DNA of 64,000 nucleotides from CAWBJP01 sp963789165 (GTDB taxonomy: Bacteria; Actinomycetota; Acidimicrobiia; IMCC26256; BP-133), in the NCBI GenBank assembly GCA_963789165.1, contig CAWBJP010000012.1, positions 1 to 64,000 of the forward strand. Direction: 5' to 3'. Each line of letters begins with the position of its first letter. Position 1 is the first letter of the stretch. The notes under the pieces are model-generated. The model searched no databases. It was not told where the DNA came from and worked only from the letters and a program-made list of their open reading frames with translations. Position numbers and translations under genes: made by a program. Positions 53,376 to 62,482 of this stretch are shown here, in pieces.

Positions 53376-53422
53376 AACCGGCGTGACTCACTGCCGCGTA
53401 TGGGCGGTGAACAGCGCCGGTT
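53376..53422. repeat. 47-bp palindromic repeat, family B copy 1
   Basis: Begins AACCGGCGTGACTCACTGCC and ends GGTGAACAGCGCCGGTT. The outer arms (AACCGGCG/CGCCGGTT) and an inner stem (TCACTGCC/GGCGGTGA) pair around GCGTATG with an internal loop. A second copy follows 24 bp later in the same orientation. Confidence 0.75.
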
Positions 53423-53446
53423 GGAGGAGCGAGCGGCTTACCGACG

Positions 53447-53493
53447 AACCGGCGTGTCTCAGCCCCGCATATAGGGACTGAACAGCGCCGGTT
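53447..53493. repeat. 47-bp palindromic repeat, family B copy 2
   Basis: Begins AACCGGCGTGTCTCAGCCCC and ends ACTGAACAGCGCCGGTT. Same outer arms and length as copy 1, with a diverged inner region around GCATATA. The two copies occupy most of the 251-nt gap between the SRPBCC gene and the E1 gene; the rest shows no further feature. Confidence 0.75.
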
Positions 53494-53612
53494 CGAGCGG
53501 TCCAGGCGCCAACGCTCCAGGCGCCGCGGCGGGCCGGCCCCCCGCCCCGTTTCAATGCGCCTTTCGTCTTTCGCTTAGGCAGACGGACGGGTCCTCTCGG
53601 TAGCCTGGGTGG

Positions 53613-55972
53613 ATGACCCAGTTCCCAGACGCATCGGCCGAGATCGACTTCGACGTCCTGCGGGAGGTCGAGCGCCGGGTGCTGTGGCTGGCGGTACGGA
53701 TCGTCGACCACGCCAACCGGCGGGAGTCCGACGGAGATCAAGGTGGGGGGCCACCAGGCATCGTCGGCGTCGATGGTGTCGATGATGACGGCGCTGTGGT
53801 TCGCCCACATCGGCGGCGCCGACAAGGTCGCGGTCAAACCCCACGCCTCGCCCGTCTACCACGCCATCAAGTACCTGACCGGCGAACTCGATCGGTCGTA
53901 CCTCACGACGCTCCGCCAGCGGGGCGGACTCCAGGCCTACCCGTCGCGCACTAAGGACCCCGACGTCCGGGACTTTTCCACCGGCTCGGTCGGCCTCGGT
54001 GCGGTGGCGCCGATGTTCAGCTCCCTGGTGCGCCGCTACACCGATGCCCACTTCGGGGAGGGGCCCCCGGCCCGGTTCATCGCCACGCTGGGCGATGCCG
54101 AGCTCGACGAGGGCAATGTGTGGGAGGCCATCTCGGAGCCGGGTGCCCAGGGCCTCGGGAATGTGACCCTCATCGTCGACCTCAACCGCCAGAGCCTGGA
54201 CCGGGTCGTCCCCGAGATCCAGGCCGTGCGCCTGCAGCGGTTCTTTGCCAACGCCGGCTGGCACGTGGCCGAAGCCAAGTACGGCCGGCAGCTCACCAAG
54301 GCCTTCGCCCAGCCCGGGGGCGAGGCCCTCCGGGCCCATATCGACGCCATGTCCAACGAGGCCTACCAGTCGCTCTTCGGCCTCGACGGGCCGGCACTGC
54401 GGACCAAGTTCCTGGCCGGCGCCGATCCGGCCGTGCACACCCTGGCCGGCGAATACGACGACGCCGGGCTCGCGTCGCTCGTCACCGACCTCGGCGGCCA
54501 CGACCTCGAGCTCCTCATCGACACCTTCCGGGCCTGCGACCAGGAAGCCGACCGGCCCAGCGTGGTGTTCGCCTACACGGTCAAGGGCTGGGGACTCCCC
54601 ATGGCCGGCAACCCCCTCAACCACTCCGCCATGCTCAGTCCCGAGCAGATCGACGACCTCCGCACCGCCACCGGGCTCACCCCGGAGACGGAGTGGGACC
54701 GCATCGACCCCGACAGCCCCGCCGGGAAGCTCTGCGCCCGGGCCGGCTTCGAGATCAACAACCCGGCGCCCGTGCCCCGGCCCCGGCTCCCGATCCCCAC
54801 CTCGTCCACCGGCCCGGTCACCTCGGGGAACAGCTCCACCCAGGAGGCCTTCGGGCGGGTCCTGACCCGACTGGCCGACGTCGAGGAGGTGGGCCAGCGG
54901 ATCGTCACCACCGCCCCCGACGTGGCCATCTCCACCAACCTCGGCGGCTGGATCAACAAGACGGGCGTGTTCTCCCACGACGAGCGGGACGACCACGGCG
55001 GCCGGGACCGGCTTGCTCAAGTGGGCTCCGTCGCCCAAGGGCCGCCACATCGAGCTGGGCATCTCGGAGATGAACCTGTTCTTGCTCCTCGGCCAGCTGG
55101 GGCTGAGCCACGACCACCACGGCCAGCACCTGCTGCCCATCGGCACCGTCTACGACCCCTTCGTCCTGCGGGGCCTCGACGCCTTGATCTACGGGCTTTA
55201 CAACGGGTCCCGGTTCATCATCGTCGGCACCCCCTCGGGGGTCACGCTGGCGCCCGAGGGCGGCGCCCACCAGTCGACGATCACCCCGTCGGTCGGCCTC
55301 GAGCTCCCCGGGCTGGTGGCCTGCGAGCCGGCCTACGCCACCGAGGTGGACTGGCTGCTGTGCGCCGGGCTCACCTCGCTCGGAGCCCCCGACGGCGAGA
55401 GCCTCTACCTCCGGCTGTCCACCCGGCCCGTCGACCAGGCCCCCTTCGCCGCCGCCCTCGAACGCCACGGCGAGGACGTGCTCCGCCAGCTGGTGCTGGC
55501 CGGCGGCTACCGGCTGCGGGACGCCCCGCCCACCGACCGGCCCGGCGCCACCATCGTCACCACCGGGGCCATGGTGCCTGAAGCGCTCTCGGCCGCCGAC
55601 CAGCTCGACGCGGAAGGCGTCGACGCCACCGTGGTCCACCTGACGAGCCCGGACCGGGCCTACCGCAGCTTCCAGCGTGGCTTCGCCCGGGCTGCGGCCA
55701 GCGCCACGGTCATCCGGGCCCCGAGCCTCATGCACCGGCTGATCCCGCCGGAGGAGCGCCGCCGGCCCGTGGTCAGCGTCCACGACGGTGCCAGCCACTC
55801 GCTGAGCTGGATCGGCTCCGCTCTGGCCGCCCGCCAGTACCCGCTCGGTGTGGACCGCTTCGGGGAGTCCGGCACCATCGCCGACCTCCACCAGATCACC
55901 GGCATCTCGGCCGCCAGCATCGTCAACGCCGCCCTCATCGGCGTCTACGAACACGACACCCCGCCCGGCTGA
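53613..55972 (+). CDS. Pyruvate dehydrogenase E1/transketolase-like TPP enzyme (two frameshifts)
   Basis: About 786 residues, with frame changes near 53727 (a GGGGGG run; repaired sequence EIKVGGHQASSAS) and 55008. N-terminal TPP domain: MTALWFAHIGGADKVAVKPH, YHAIKYLTGELD, the TPP motif IATLGDAELDEGNVWEAI followed by VTLIVDLNRQSLD. Pyrimidine-binding domain: HIELGISEMNLFLLLGQLGL, LPIGTVYDPFVLRGLDALIY; C-terminal domain: TIVTTGAMVPEALSAADQLD, PLGVDRFGESGTIADLHQIT. The length and order resemble the homodimeric AceE-type E1, which decarboxylates pyruvate or a related 2-oxoacid. ATG 53613. No E2 or E3 of the AceF type lies beside it; the acoXABC operon is convergent downstream. Confidence 0.8.
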
Positions 55973-55991
55973 TCGCCGCGGGCCTGAACCG

Positions 55992-56039
55992 TTCTGGTGA
56001 CACCGTTTGGCCCAACGCGGCCACTGGGTGTCACCAGAA
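55992..56039. repeat. 48-bp palindromic repeat, family A copy 2
   Basis: Starts TTCTGGTGACACCGTTTGGC and ends CACTGGGTGTCACCAGAA. Its right arm is the exact reverse complement of the left arm of the copy at 7051. It lies between the convergent E1 and acoC genes, where it may also act as a terminator. Confidence 0.8.
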
Positions 56040-56056
56040 TCTGAGAACGCCTTCCT

Positions 56057-57184
56057 TTACGGTGAGCCGGCGCCGGCGAGGTGGTCGGCGAGGAGTCGGT
56101 TCACCTCCCCGGCCGCCTCCAGGTGGATCATGTGGCCTTTGCCGGGCAGGACGTGGACGGCCGCTTTTCCGCCCAGGGCGGCGCCGTGGCCGGCCGGGAT
56201 GACCTGGTCCTCGGCCCCGGCCACCACCAGGACCGGGATCCCGAGGGCGGCCACCGGCTCGGCCAGGACTGAGGCCTGGCTGTCGCCGGAGAGGAAGCCG
56301 TCGAGCACGGCGCTGAGCGCGGCCTGGGCCCCGTCGAGCCGTTTGAACTTCAGCAGGTTCTCGAGCATGTCCCGGGTGACCAGGGCCGGGTCGGCGAAGA
56401 GCTTCTCCACGTGGGGCTTGAGCTCCCGGCGGCTCTGGGCGGCGACGAAGCCGCGCAGGTAGCCGGCGTTCGCCTCCTGACCCAGTCCGGCCGGAGCCAT
56501 CAGGGCCAGGGAGCGCACCCGCCCGGGCGCCGCCACCGCCACCGCCATGGCCACCGCGGCACCCATCGAATGCCCGACCAGGTCGACGGTGTCGATCCCG
56601 AGGGCGTCGAGGAAACCGGCCACGGTGGCGGCCAGACCGGCGACGGAGCCGTCGGTCACCCGCTTGTCCGACTCGCCGTGGCCGGGGAAGTCGAGGGCGT
56701 AGACGGTACGGCCCTCGGCCAGGGTGTCGAGGTTGAACAGCCAGTTGTCCTTGTTGCCGCCGAAGCCGTGGAGGGCCACCACCCGCCGGTCGCCCTCCCC
56801 GACGGCCACGTAACGCAGGCGGATACCCCCGACCTCGACATCCTGGCCCACCGGCCCCTCTTCGGCCGCCGCTTCGGGGACGAAGGTCGACTGGAACTCG
56901 GCGATCAGCGCCTCGATCTCCTCCTCCGGCACGTCGGCGTCGGCCACCACGCCGAGGAGCGCGCCGACGGGCAGCACGTCGCCCGTCCGGCCCACCTGCC
57001 GGCGCAGGATGCCCGTCACGCCCGGCGGGACCTCGACCGAGCCCGAGATCTTGTCGGTGTCGACGTCGGCCACCTCCATCCCGGGCTCGATCTCACCCCC
57101 CTCCTCCACCAGCCACGCCTCGACCTTCCCCTCGGTCATGGAGAGGCCCCACTTCGGCATGGTCAGCTTGTGGATCTGGCTCAT
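56057..57184 (-). CDS. acoC: Acetoin dehydrogenase E2-type subunit: lipoyl domain plus alpha/beta hydrolase
   Basis: 375 residues. Residues 4-80 are a lipoyl domain (LTMPKWGLSMTEGKVEAWLV, with the lipoylated Lys in VDTDKISGSVEV). Residues 130-370 are an alpha/beta hydrolase fold: VVALHGFGGNKDNWLF, nucleophile VGHSMGAAVAMA, acid GAEDQVIP and His LPGKGHMIHLEAAG. This domain pairing is characteristic of AcoC; it transfers the acetyl group from lipoamide to CoA. Last gene of acoXABC; 18 nt after acoB. Confidence 0.9.
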   Translation of the reverse strand: MSQIHKLTMPKWGLSMTEGKVEAWLVEEGGEIEPGMEVADVDTDKISGSVEVPPGVTGILRRQVGRTGDVLPVGALLGVVADADVPEEEIEALIAEFQSTFVPEAAAEEGPVGQDVEVGGIRLRYVAVGEGDRRVVALHGFGGNKDNWLFNLDTLAEGRTVYALDFPGHGESDKRVTDGSVAGLAATVAGFLDALGIDTVDLVGHSMGAAVAMAVAVAAPGRVRSLALMAPAGLGQEANAGYLRGFVAAQSRRELKPHVEKLFADPALVTRDMLENLLKFKRLDGAQAALSAVLDGFLSGDSQASVLAEPVAALGIPVLVVAGAEDQVIPAGHGAALGGKAAVHVLPGKGHMIHLEAAGEVNRLLADHLAGAGSP

Positions 57185-57202
57185 GTGCTGCTCACTTCCC
57201 GA

Positions 57203-58216
57203 TCACTTCCCATATTCCACAACGGTCTTCACCGCATTGGTGACCTTCTGGGCGTCGGGGATGTAGAGGTCCTCGAGGGCGCCGGTGAAGGGCACCGGGG
57301 TGTGGGGCGGGGTCACCATCTGGATGGGAGCCCGCAGCGCGCCGAACGCCTCCTGGGCCACCAGGGCGGAGATGTCGGTGGCCAGGCCGCAGCGGGGACT
57401 GGCCTCGTCGACCACCACCAGCCGGCCCGTCCGCTCCACCGACTCCAGGATCGTCTCGGTGTCGAGGGGGCTGGAGGTGCGCAGGTCGATGACCTCGCAT
57501 TCGACGCCGGAGCCGGCCAGCTCGTCGGCCGCCTCGGTGGCGGTATGGACCATCCGGCCGACGGCCACCAGGGTGGCGTCGTCGCCGTCGCGCACCACGT
57601 TGGCCTCGCCGAAGGGGATGGTGTAGCTCTCCTCGGGCACGTCGCCCGTCATCTCGTAGAGCATCTTGTGCTCGCAGAAGATCACCGGGTCGTCGTCGCG
57701 GATCGACTGGATCAGCAGCCCCTTGGCGTCGTAGGGCGTCGAGGGGATCACCACTTTCAGCCCGGGGATGTGGGTGAAGATGGGGTAGAGGCCCTGGCTG
57801 TGCTGGGCCGCGGCCCGGAGTCCCGCCCCGTACATGGTGCGGATGACGACCGGGGTGACCGCCTTGCCCCCGAACATGTACCGGAACTTGGCCGCCTGGT
57901 TGAAGATCTGGTCGAAGCAGACCCCCATGAAGTCGATGAACATCAGCTCGGCCACGGGCCGCATCCCGCAGGCGGCCGCCCCGATGGCGGCGCCGATGAA
58001 GGCCGACTCGGTGATGGGGGTGTCCATCACCCGGTCGCCGAAGGTGGGGTAGAGGCCCTTGGTGACGCCGAGCACGCCGCCCCAGGCGTCGCGCTCACCG
58101 TCGGCGCCCTGGCCGCCGGCGTTGTCCTCGCCCATCACGATGACGGTGTCGTCGCGCTCCATCTCCTGGCGGAGCGCCTCGTTGATCGCCTGCCGGTAAC
58201 TGATCGTGCGTGCCAT
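57203..58216 (-). CDS. acoB: Acetoin dehydrogenase E1 component, beta subunit
   Basis: 337 residues. YRQAINEALRQEMERDDTVI, VMGEDNAGGQGADGERDAWG, DTPITESAFIGAAIGAAACG, MRPVAELMFIDFMGVCFDQI and VTPVVIRTMYGAGLRAAAQH are the beta-subunit TPP-pyrimidine domain; GRMVHTATEAADELAGSGVE and LVVVDEASPRCGLATDISAL the C-terminal domain. With AcoA it forms the heterotetrameric E1 that cleaves acetoin to acetaldehyde and an acetyl group. The alternative is a pyruvate or branched-chain 2-oxoacid E1, but the neighbouring acoX and AcoC-type E2 favour acetoin. Confidence 0.9.
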   Translation of the reverse strand: MARTISYRQAINEALRQEMERDDTVIVMGEDNAGGQGADGERDAWGGVLGVTKGLYPTFGDRVMDTPITESAFIGAAIGAAACGMRPVAELMFIDFMGVCFDQIFNQAAKFRYMFGGKAVTPVVIRTMYGAGLRAAAQHSQGLYPIFTHIPGLKVVIPSTPYDAKGLLIQSIRDDDPVIFCEHKMLYEMTGDVPEESYTIPFGEANVVRDGDDATLVAVGRMVHTATEAADELAGSGVECEVIDLRTSSPLDTETILESVERTGRLVVVDEASPRCGLATDISALVAQEAFGALRAPIQMVTPPHTPVPFTGALEDLYIPDAQKVTNAVKTVVEYGK

Positions 58217-58256
58217 CTGATGACTCTCCCTTTCTCGGGCGGCTTCGCCGGGCCTC

Positions 58257-59231
58257 TCAGTAGGAGACGTAGACGTCGGTGAGCAGGTCCTCGGCGCCGG
58301 GGACGGGGGCGGCCACGGCGGCCTCGACCGCCTGGTCGATGAGCTGGCCCACCTCCTTGTCGATGAGGTCGAGCTCGTCGCCGCTCACCCCCATCTGGGA
58401 CGTGACCCGCTCCCGGAACTGCTTGAGCACGTCCTTGGACTCCTTGATCCGGGCCACCTCGTTCTCGCCCCGGTAGGTCTGCCCGTCACCCTCGAAGTGC
58501 CCGTAGTAGCGCATGAACTTGACCTCGATGAGGGAAGGGCCCCCGCCCTGGCGGGCCCGTTCGATGGCCTCGCCGGCCGCTTCGTGGACGGCGAAGAAGT
58601 CGAACCCGTCCACGGTGGCGCCGGGCATCCCGAAGGCGGCGGCCCGATCGCCGATGCTCTCGCCCGCCACGGACCACTTGGGCGCGGTCGACTCGGCGTA
58701 GCCGTTGTTTTCGGCCACGAAAACGGCGGGGAGGTCCCATACGGTGGCCAGGTTGAGCGACTCGAGCGTGGTTCCCTGGTTGGAGGCACCGTCGCCGAAG
58801 AAGGCCACCGCCACACCACCCGTGCCCCGGTGCTTGGCCGCCAGCGCCGCCCCGCAGATGAGCGGCGGGCCGCCGCCCACGATGCCGTTGGCGCCCATCA
58901 TCCCGAGGCTGAGATCGGCGATGTGCATCGACCCGCCCTTGCCCCGGCAGGCACCGGTCACCTTGCCGTAGATCTCGGCCATCATGGCCATGACGTCGAC
59001 GCCCTTGGCGATGCAGTGGCCGTGACCCCGGTGCGTGCTGCCGATACGGTCCTCGGGGCCCAGATGCATGCACACGCCGGTGGCCGACGCCTCCTCGCCG
59101 GCGTAGAGGTGGACGAAGCCGGGGATCGTCCCGGTGGCGAACTCGGTATGGATCCGGTCCTCGAACTCCCGGATCGTTCTCATCGTCCTGTAGGCCTCGA
59201 ACAGCTGATCCTTGGTCAGTTGAGCAGCCAA
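58257..59231 (-). CDS. acoA: Acetoin dehydrogenase E1 component, alpha subunit
   Basis: 324 residues. YRTMRTIREFEDRIHTEFAT, GFVHLYAGEEASATGVCMHL, IGSTHRGHGHCIAKGVDVMA, GGSMHIADLSLGMMGANGIV and the TPP motif VAFFGDGASNQGTTLESLNL with FVAENNGYA are all intact. TTG 59231 is the start: AAGGAGGAGG stands 5-6 nt before it. The gene overlaps the end of acoX by 16 nt, so the two are coupled. Confidence 0.92.
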   Translation of the reverse strand: MAAQLTKDQLFEAYRTMRTIREFEDRIHTEFATGTIPGFVHLYAGEEASATGVCMHLGPEDRIGSTHRGHGHCIAKGVDVMAMMAEIYGKVTGACRGKGGSMHIADLSLGMMGANGIVGGGPPLICGAALAAKHRGTGGVAVAFFGDGASNQGTTLESLNLATVWDLPAVFVAENNGYAESTAPKWSVAGESIGDRAAAFGMPGATVDGFDFFAVHEAAGEAIERARQGGGPSLIEVKFMRYYGHFEGDGQTYRGENEVARIKESKDVLKQFRERVTSQMGVSGDELDLIDKEVGQLIDQAVEAAVAAPVPGAEDLLTDVYVSY

Positions 59232-60295
59232 GAGTCCTCCTCCTTAGCGGGAAGTTGAGTGTGGGCGAAGGGTGGGGCGAGGAGGGCTCCGTCGCGGAGC
59301 AGGCCCTCCTCGGCCGCCAGGCGCAGGGTGCGGCGGACATCGATGGTGCGGGGGCCGGCGAGGTCGAGCCGGACGGTGGGCCGGGACCCGTGGGGCTCGA
59401 TCTCCCGCTCGCCGTCGAGGGCGATCACGCCGATGCCGGCGGGGAGGGGCCAGGGTTCTCCGGGCGCCATGGGGGTGACGCGGTCGACTCCGACGTCGAC
59501 CACGAGGCCGGGCGCGATGGGGGCGCGGACCCGGAAGCGGGCCCGACCGGGCGGAGCGAGGTCGAGGGCGAGGCCGAAGGGCTCGTCGCGGCTGACGGGC
59601 TGGACGAGGCCGGCGATGGCCGACAGACCGATGGCGTCCGGCTCGGCGAAGCTCACGAACAGCGCCCGGAGCGTGTCGGCCTCCCACAGGGCCCGGGCGG
59701 CCACCGCCGCGTGGGTGGTGGCGCACACGTCGACCAGGGCGAGCTCGCGCCGCCCACCGTCCTCCACCACCAGCATCTTGTTGGGCCGGCAGGCCGCCTC
59801 GGCTGTCACGCGACCGGCGGCCACCAGGCCGGCCGCGAGCCCGGCCACCGTCGCCTCCCGCAGTTCGGGGAAGACGTTGTTGGTGCCGGTGGACAGGGAC
59901 ACGATGGGGGTCTGGCCGCAGGCTCCGGCCACCACCCGGTTGGTGCCGTCGCCGCCTAAGACCACGATGGCCCCCACCCCCCGCTCCACCATGGCGCGGA
60001 CCGCGACGGTGGTGTCGAAGGCCGTTTCGGTCAGTGGCAGGTCCAGGAACTCGACCTCGGGCCACCCGGCGGTGTCGCTCATCCCGCGCTCCCGGGCCCG
60101 GAGGACGCCGGCGGCGATGCCGCCCAGGTCAGTCATGGTCAGGACCCGCTCGACCCCCACGGCGCCGAGGGCGGCCAGCGTCCGCTGCACCATGGCCGAC
60201 TTCTCCGCGTTGGGAAAGACCGAGGCCCGCGTAACGATGCGGCGGATGTCCCGCCCCGACGCCGAGTTGGTGACGATCCCCGCGAGCGCAGTCAC
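59216..60295 (-). CDS. acoX: Acetoin catabolism protein AcoX (ATP-NAD-kinase-like)
   Basis: 359 residues from GTG 60295 with GGGAG upstream. GIVTNSASGRDIRRIVTRAS, the kinase-type motif AIVVLGGDGTNRVVAGACGQ, PIVSLSTGTNNVFPELREAT and PFGLALDLAPPGRARFRVRA match AcoX, a NAD-kinase-fold protein of acetoin operons whose exact activity is unknown. First gene of acoXABC; the 125 nt upstream should hold the operon promoter, though I see no activator (AcoR) site or gene. Confidence 0.9.
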   Translation of the reverse strand: MTALAGIVTNSASGRDIRRIVTRASVFPNAEKSAMVQRTLAALGAVGVERVLTMTDLGGIAAGVLRARERGMSDTAGWPEVEFLDLPLTETAFDTTVAVRAMVERGVGAIVVLGGDGTNRVVAGACGQTPIVSLSTGTNNVFPELREATVAGLAAGLVAAGRVTAEAACRPNKMLVVEDGGRRELALVDVCATTHAAVAARALWEADTLRALFVSFAEPDAIGLSAIAGLVQPVSRDEPFGLALDLAPPGRARFRVRAPIAPGLVVDVGVDRVTPMAPGEPWPLPAGIGVIALDGEREIEPHGSRPTVRLDLAGPRTIDVRRTLRLAAEEGLLRDGALLAPPFAHTQLPAKEEDSWLLN

Positions 60296-60420
60296 ATGTG
60301 CTCCCTCGCTTGCGACGGTGTGCCTAGCACAGCGCTTCCCCGTCGGGCCAGGGTCCCTGCCCGCTGATTTTGGCGTTCCTGCACAACGCCGTGTGGGCGG
60401 AGGAACGCCGGAAGGAGAGC

Positions 60421-61695
60421 TCAGCCGGGGTCGGTGCCGTTGTCCCGGGCGAACCACTCCCGGGTCCGTCCCCGGGCGGTGATGGCGCGGCCGACGCCCG
60501 CCGCGGCCGCCGCCACCGCCCGGGGCGGGCCCGGGGCGGCGCCTTCGAGGAGGTCGTTCCAGAAGATCGACCAGCCGCCGGCGATGGCGCGGCCCAGCCC
60601 CGGGGCCGTCACCAGGCGGCTGACGGCGGCCACCGCCTTCGGCCGGGTCAGGAGGGCGGCATGCACGGGGCCGGTGATCGACTGGTAGGGGCCGTAGGTG
60701 GTGGCGAGCAGTCGCCGGTACCGGCCGGCGGCGTCGGAGGGTCCGGCCAGCACGGCCTCGGCCGCGGCCCGGCCGCTCCCGAGGGCCTGGGAGATGCCCT
60801 CGCCCTGGAGGGGGTTGACCAGCCCGGCCGCGTCGCCGGTCAGCAGCACCCGGCCCCGGGCGGGAGTGGTGCCCACCATGCCCATCTTGAGCCAGCCCCC
60901 GAGGCGGCTCCCCTGTCCCGCCGGCGGGACGGGAGCCTCGAGGACATCGAGGCGGCGCAGATGCTCCATGAAGGCGGTGAAACGCTGGGTGGCGGCGCCG
61001 CTGGCCGAGCGGTCCGAGAGCATGCCGAGCCCCAGGCCGATGTTGGCCCGCCCCCCCACCCCGGGGAAGAGCCATCCGTAGCCCGGGAAGCCCCGCCAGG
61101 CGCTCGGTTCCCAGAGCACGATGTGGGGCATCGTCACGGGGTCGTCGACGTAGGCCCGCACCGCGAACCCCCACAGCACCCGGGTGGGATCGACCAGCCC
61201 GGCCACGTCGGCCACCCGGCTGGTGGCACCGTCGGCGCCGATCACCACGTCGGCGGTCAGGTGGTCACCGCCGGCGAGCACGAAGCCTTCCAGCGTCCCG
61301 TCCTCCCGGAGGAGCGGCTCTCCCGCCCGACCGACGAAGGGCTCGGCGCCGGCCGACAGCGCCGCCTCCCGCAGCGTCTGGTCGAAAACGGTGCGGGGCG
61401 CGGCGAAGCCGTAGCCCGGATAGGTGAGCCCGGGCCGGCACGGCAGCCGGACCCGCCGCCCGGAGGGACCGACGACGACCATGTCGCCGACCCGCTCGGC
61501 CCCGGGCACCTCGATGCCGAGGTCGTCGAGGTGCTGCACGGCCCGGGGCCCGACGAGGTCACCGCAGGCCTTCTCGCGGGGGAAGCGGGCCTTGTCGATG
61601 AGGGCCACCCGGGCCCCGCCCCGGGCCAGCACCAGGGCGGCCACGCTGCCGGCCGGACCCGACCCGACCACCAGGACGTCGAAACGCGTCTCCAA
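60421..61695 (-). CDS. Geranylgeranyl reductase family FAD protein
   Basis: 424 residues. FDVLVVGSGPAGSVAALVLA is the FAD-binding motif, KARFPREKACGDLVGPRAVQ the family's PxxKxCGD-type element, TADVVIGADGATSRVADVAG and RVLLTGDAAGLVNPLQGEGI the later FAD motifs (GD-binding). The family saturates isoprenoid chains, for example in menaquinone or polyprenols. TTG 61695 is well supported by AAGGAGGGGG just upstream. Divergent from the UbiE-like gene (34 nt), suggesting common control. Confidence 0.87.
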   Translation of the reverse strand: METRFDVLVVGSGPAGSVAALVLARGGARVALIDKARFPREKACGDLVGPRAVQHLDDLGIEVPGAERVGDMVVVGPSGRRVRLPCRPGLTYPGYGFAAPRTVFDQTLREAALSAGAEPFVGRAGEPLLREDGTLEGFVLAGGDHLTADVVIGADGATSRVADVAGLVDPTRVLWGFAVRAYVDDPVTMPHIVLWEPSAWRGFPGYGWLFPGVGGRANIGLGLGMLSDRSASGAATQRFTAFMEHLRRLDVLEAPVPPAGQGSRLGGWLKMGMVGTTPARGRVLLTGDAAGLVNPLQGEGISQALGSGRAAAEAVLAGPSDAAGRYRRLLATTYGPYQSITGPVHAALLTRPKAVAAVSRLVTAPGLGRAIAGGWSIFWNDLLEGAAPGPPRAVAAAAAGVGRAITARGRTREWFARDNGTDPG

Positions 61696-61729
61696 GCCCC
61701 CTCCTTGTGGAAGGGCCTACTGTACGGGC

Positions 61730-62482
61730 GTGCCACAGGCAGGGGCCGCCAGCGGAGGGACGGCTCGGGTCGAACCGGAGAACCGCTTCGCCCAGGAGCT
61801 GTTCACCGGCCTGCCCGCCCGTTACGACCTGCTGGCCGAGCTGCTCTCCTTCGGTCAGAACGGCCGCTGGCGCCGGGCCATGGTCGACCGGGTCGTCCCG
61901 GCCGGCTCCGGGCGGATCCTCGATGTCGCCACCGGCACGGCCGGCGTCGCCCTCCAGATGGCCCGCCGGTCCTCGGGTCAGGTCGTGGGGATCGACCTGA
62001 CCGAACCGATGTTGCGGCGGGGGCAGGAGAACGTGGCCCGGGCCGGCGCCGGAGACCGGGTGCAGCTCGTCGCCGGGCGGGCCGAGACGCTGCCCTTTGC
62101 CGACGGGACCTTCGACGGGCTGACCTTCACCTACCTCCTGCGCTACGTGTCCGACCCGGCGGCGACGCTGCGGGAACTGGCCCGGGTAGTGAAGCCGGGT
62201 GCGCCGGTGGCCAACCTCGAGTTCCACGTCCCGCCCCAGCGGTTCTGGTGGGCCTGGTGGTGGCTCTACACCCGCGGCGTGCTGCCCGCCGCCGGAGGGC
62301 TGGCCGGACGCTCCTGGTTCGAGGTGGGCCGCTTCCTGGGTCCGAGCATCTCCGGCCACTACCGCCGCTACCCGCTGACCTGGACGGTCGACGCCTGGCA
62401 GGACGCCGGGCTCGTTGACGTCGGGGTCCGGATCATGAGCCTCGGTGGCGGCCTGGTGATGTGGGGCCGGAAGCGTGACTGA
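61730..62482 (+). CDS. UbiE/MenG-type SAM methyltransferase
   Basis: 250 residues from GTG 61730. ENRFAQELFTGLPARYDLLA and LLSFGQNGRWRRAMVDRVVP match the opening of UbiE/MenG, the SAM motif is ILDVATGTAGVALQMARR, then VVGIDLTEPMLRRGQENVAR, AETLPFADGTFDGLTFTYLL with RYVSDPAATLRELARVVKPG. The C-terminal part contains more Trp than usual (RFWWAWWWLYTRGVLPAAGG), so it may act on a related membrane-bound substrate. It overlaps the next gene by 8 nt. Confidence 0.87.
   Translation: MPQAGAASGGTARVEPENRFAQELFTGLPARYDLLAELLSFGQNGRWRRAMVDRVVPAGSGRILDVATGTAGVALQMARRSSGQVVGIDLTEPMLRRGQENVARAGAGDRVQLVAGRAETLPFADGTFDGLTFTYLLRYVSDPAATLRELARVVKPGAPVANLEFHVPPQRFWWAWWWLYTRGVLPAAGGLAGRSWFEVGRFLGPSISGHYRRYPLTWTVDAWQDAGLVDVGVRIMSLGGGLVMWGRKRD

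Noticed and set aside
53376..53493. CRISPR-like repeat pair
   Set aside because: Only two units, each itself palindromic and 47 bp long, with a single 24-bp spacer and no cas genes.
56411..58282. Plus-strand open frame of more than 600 codons opposite acoC and acoB
   Set aside because: A GC-rich shadow; the minus strand carries complete AcoB and AcoC domains. The same holds for the long plus frame at 60370-62418 and the upstream extension of acoX to 61174.
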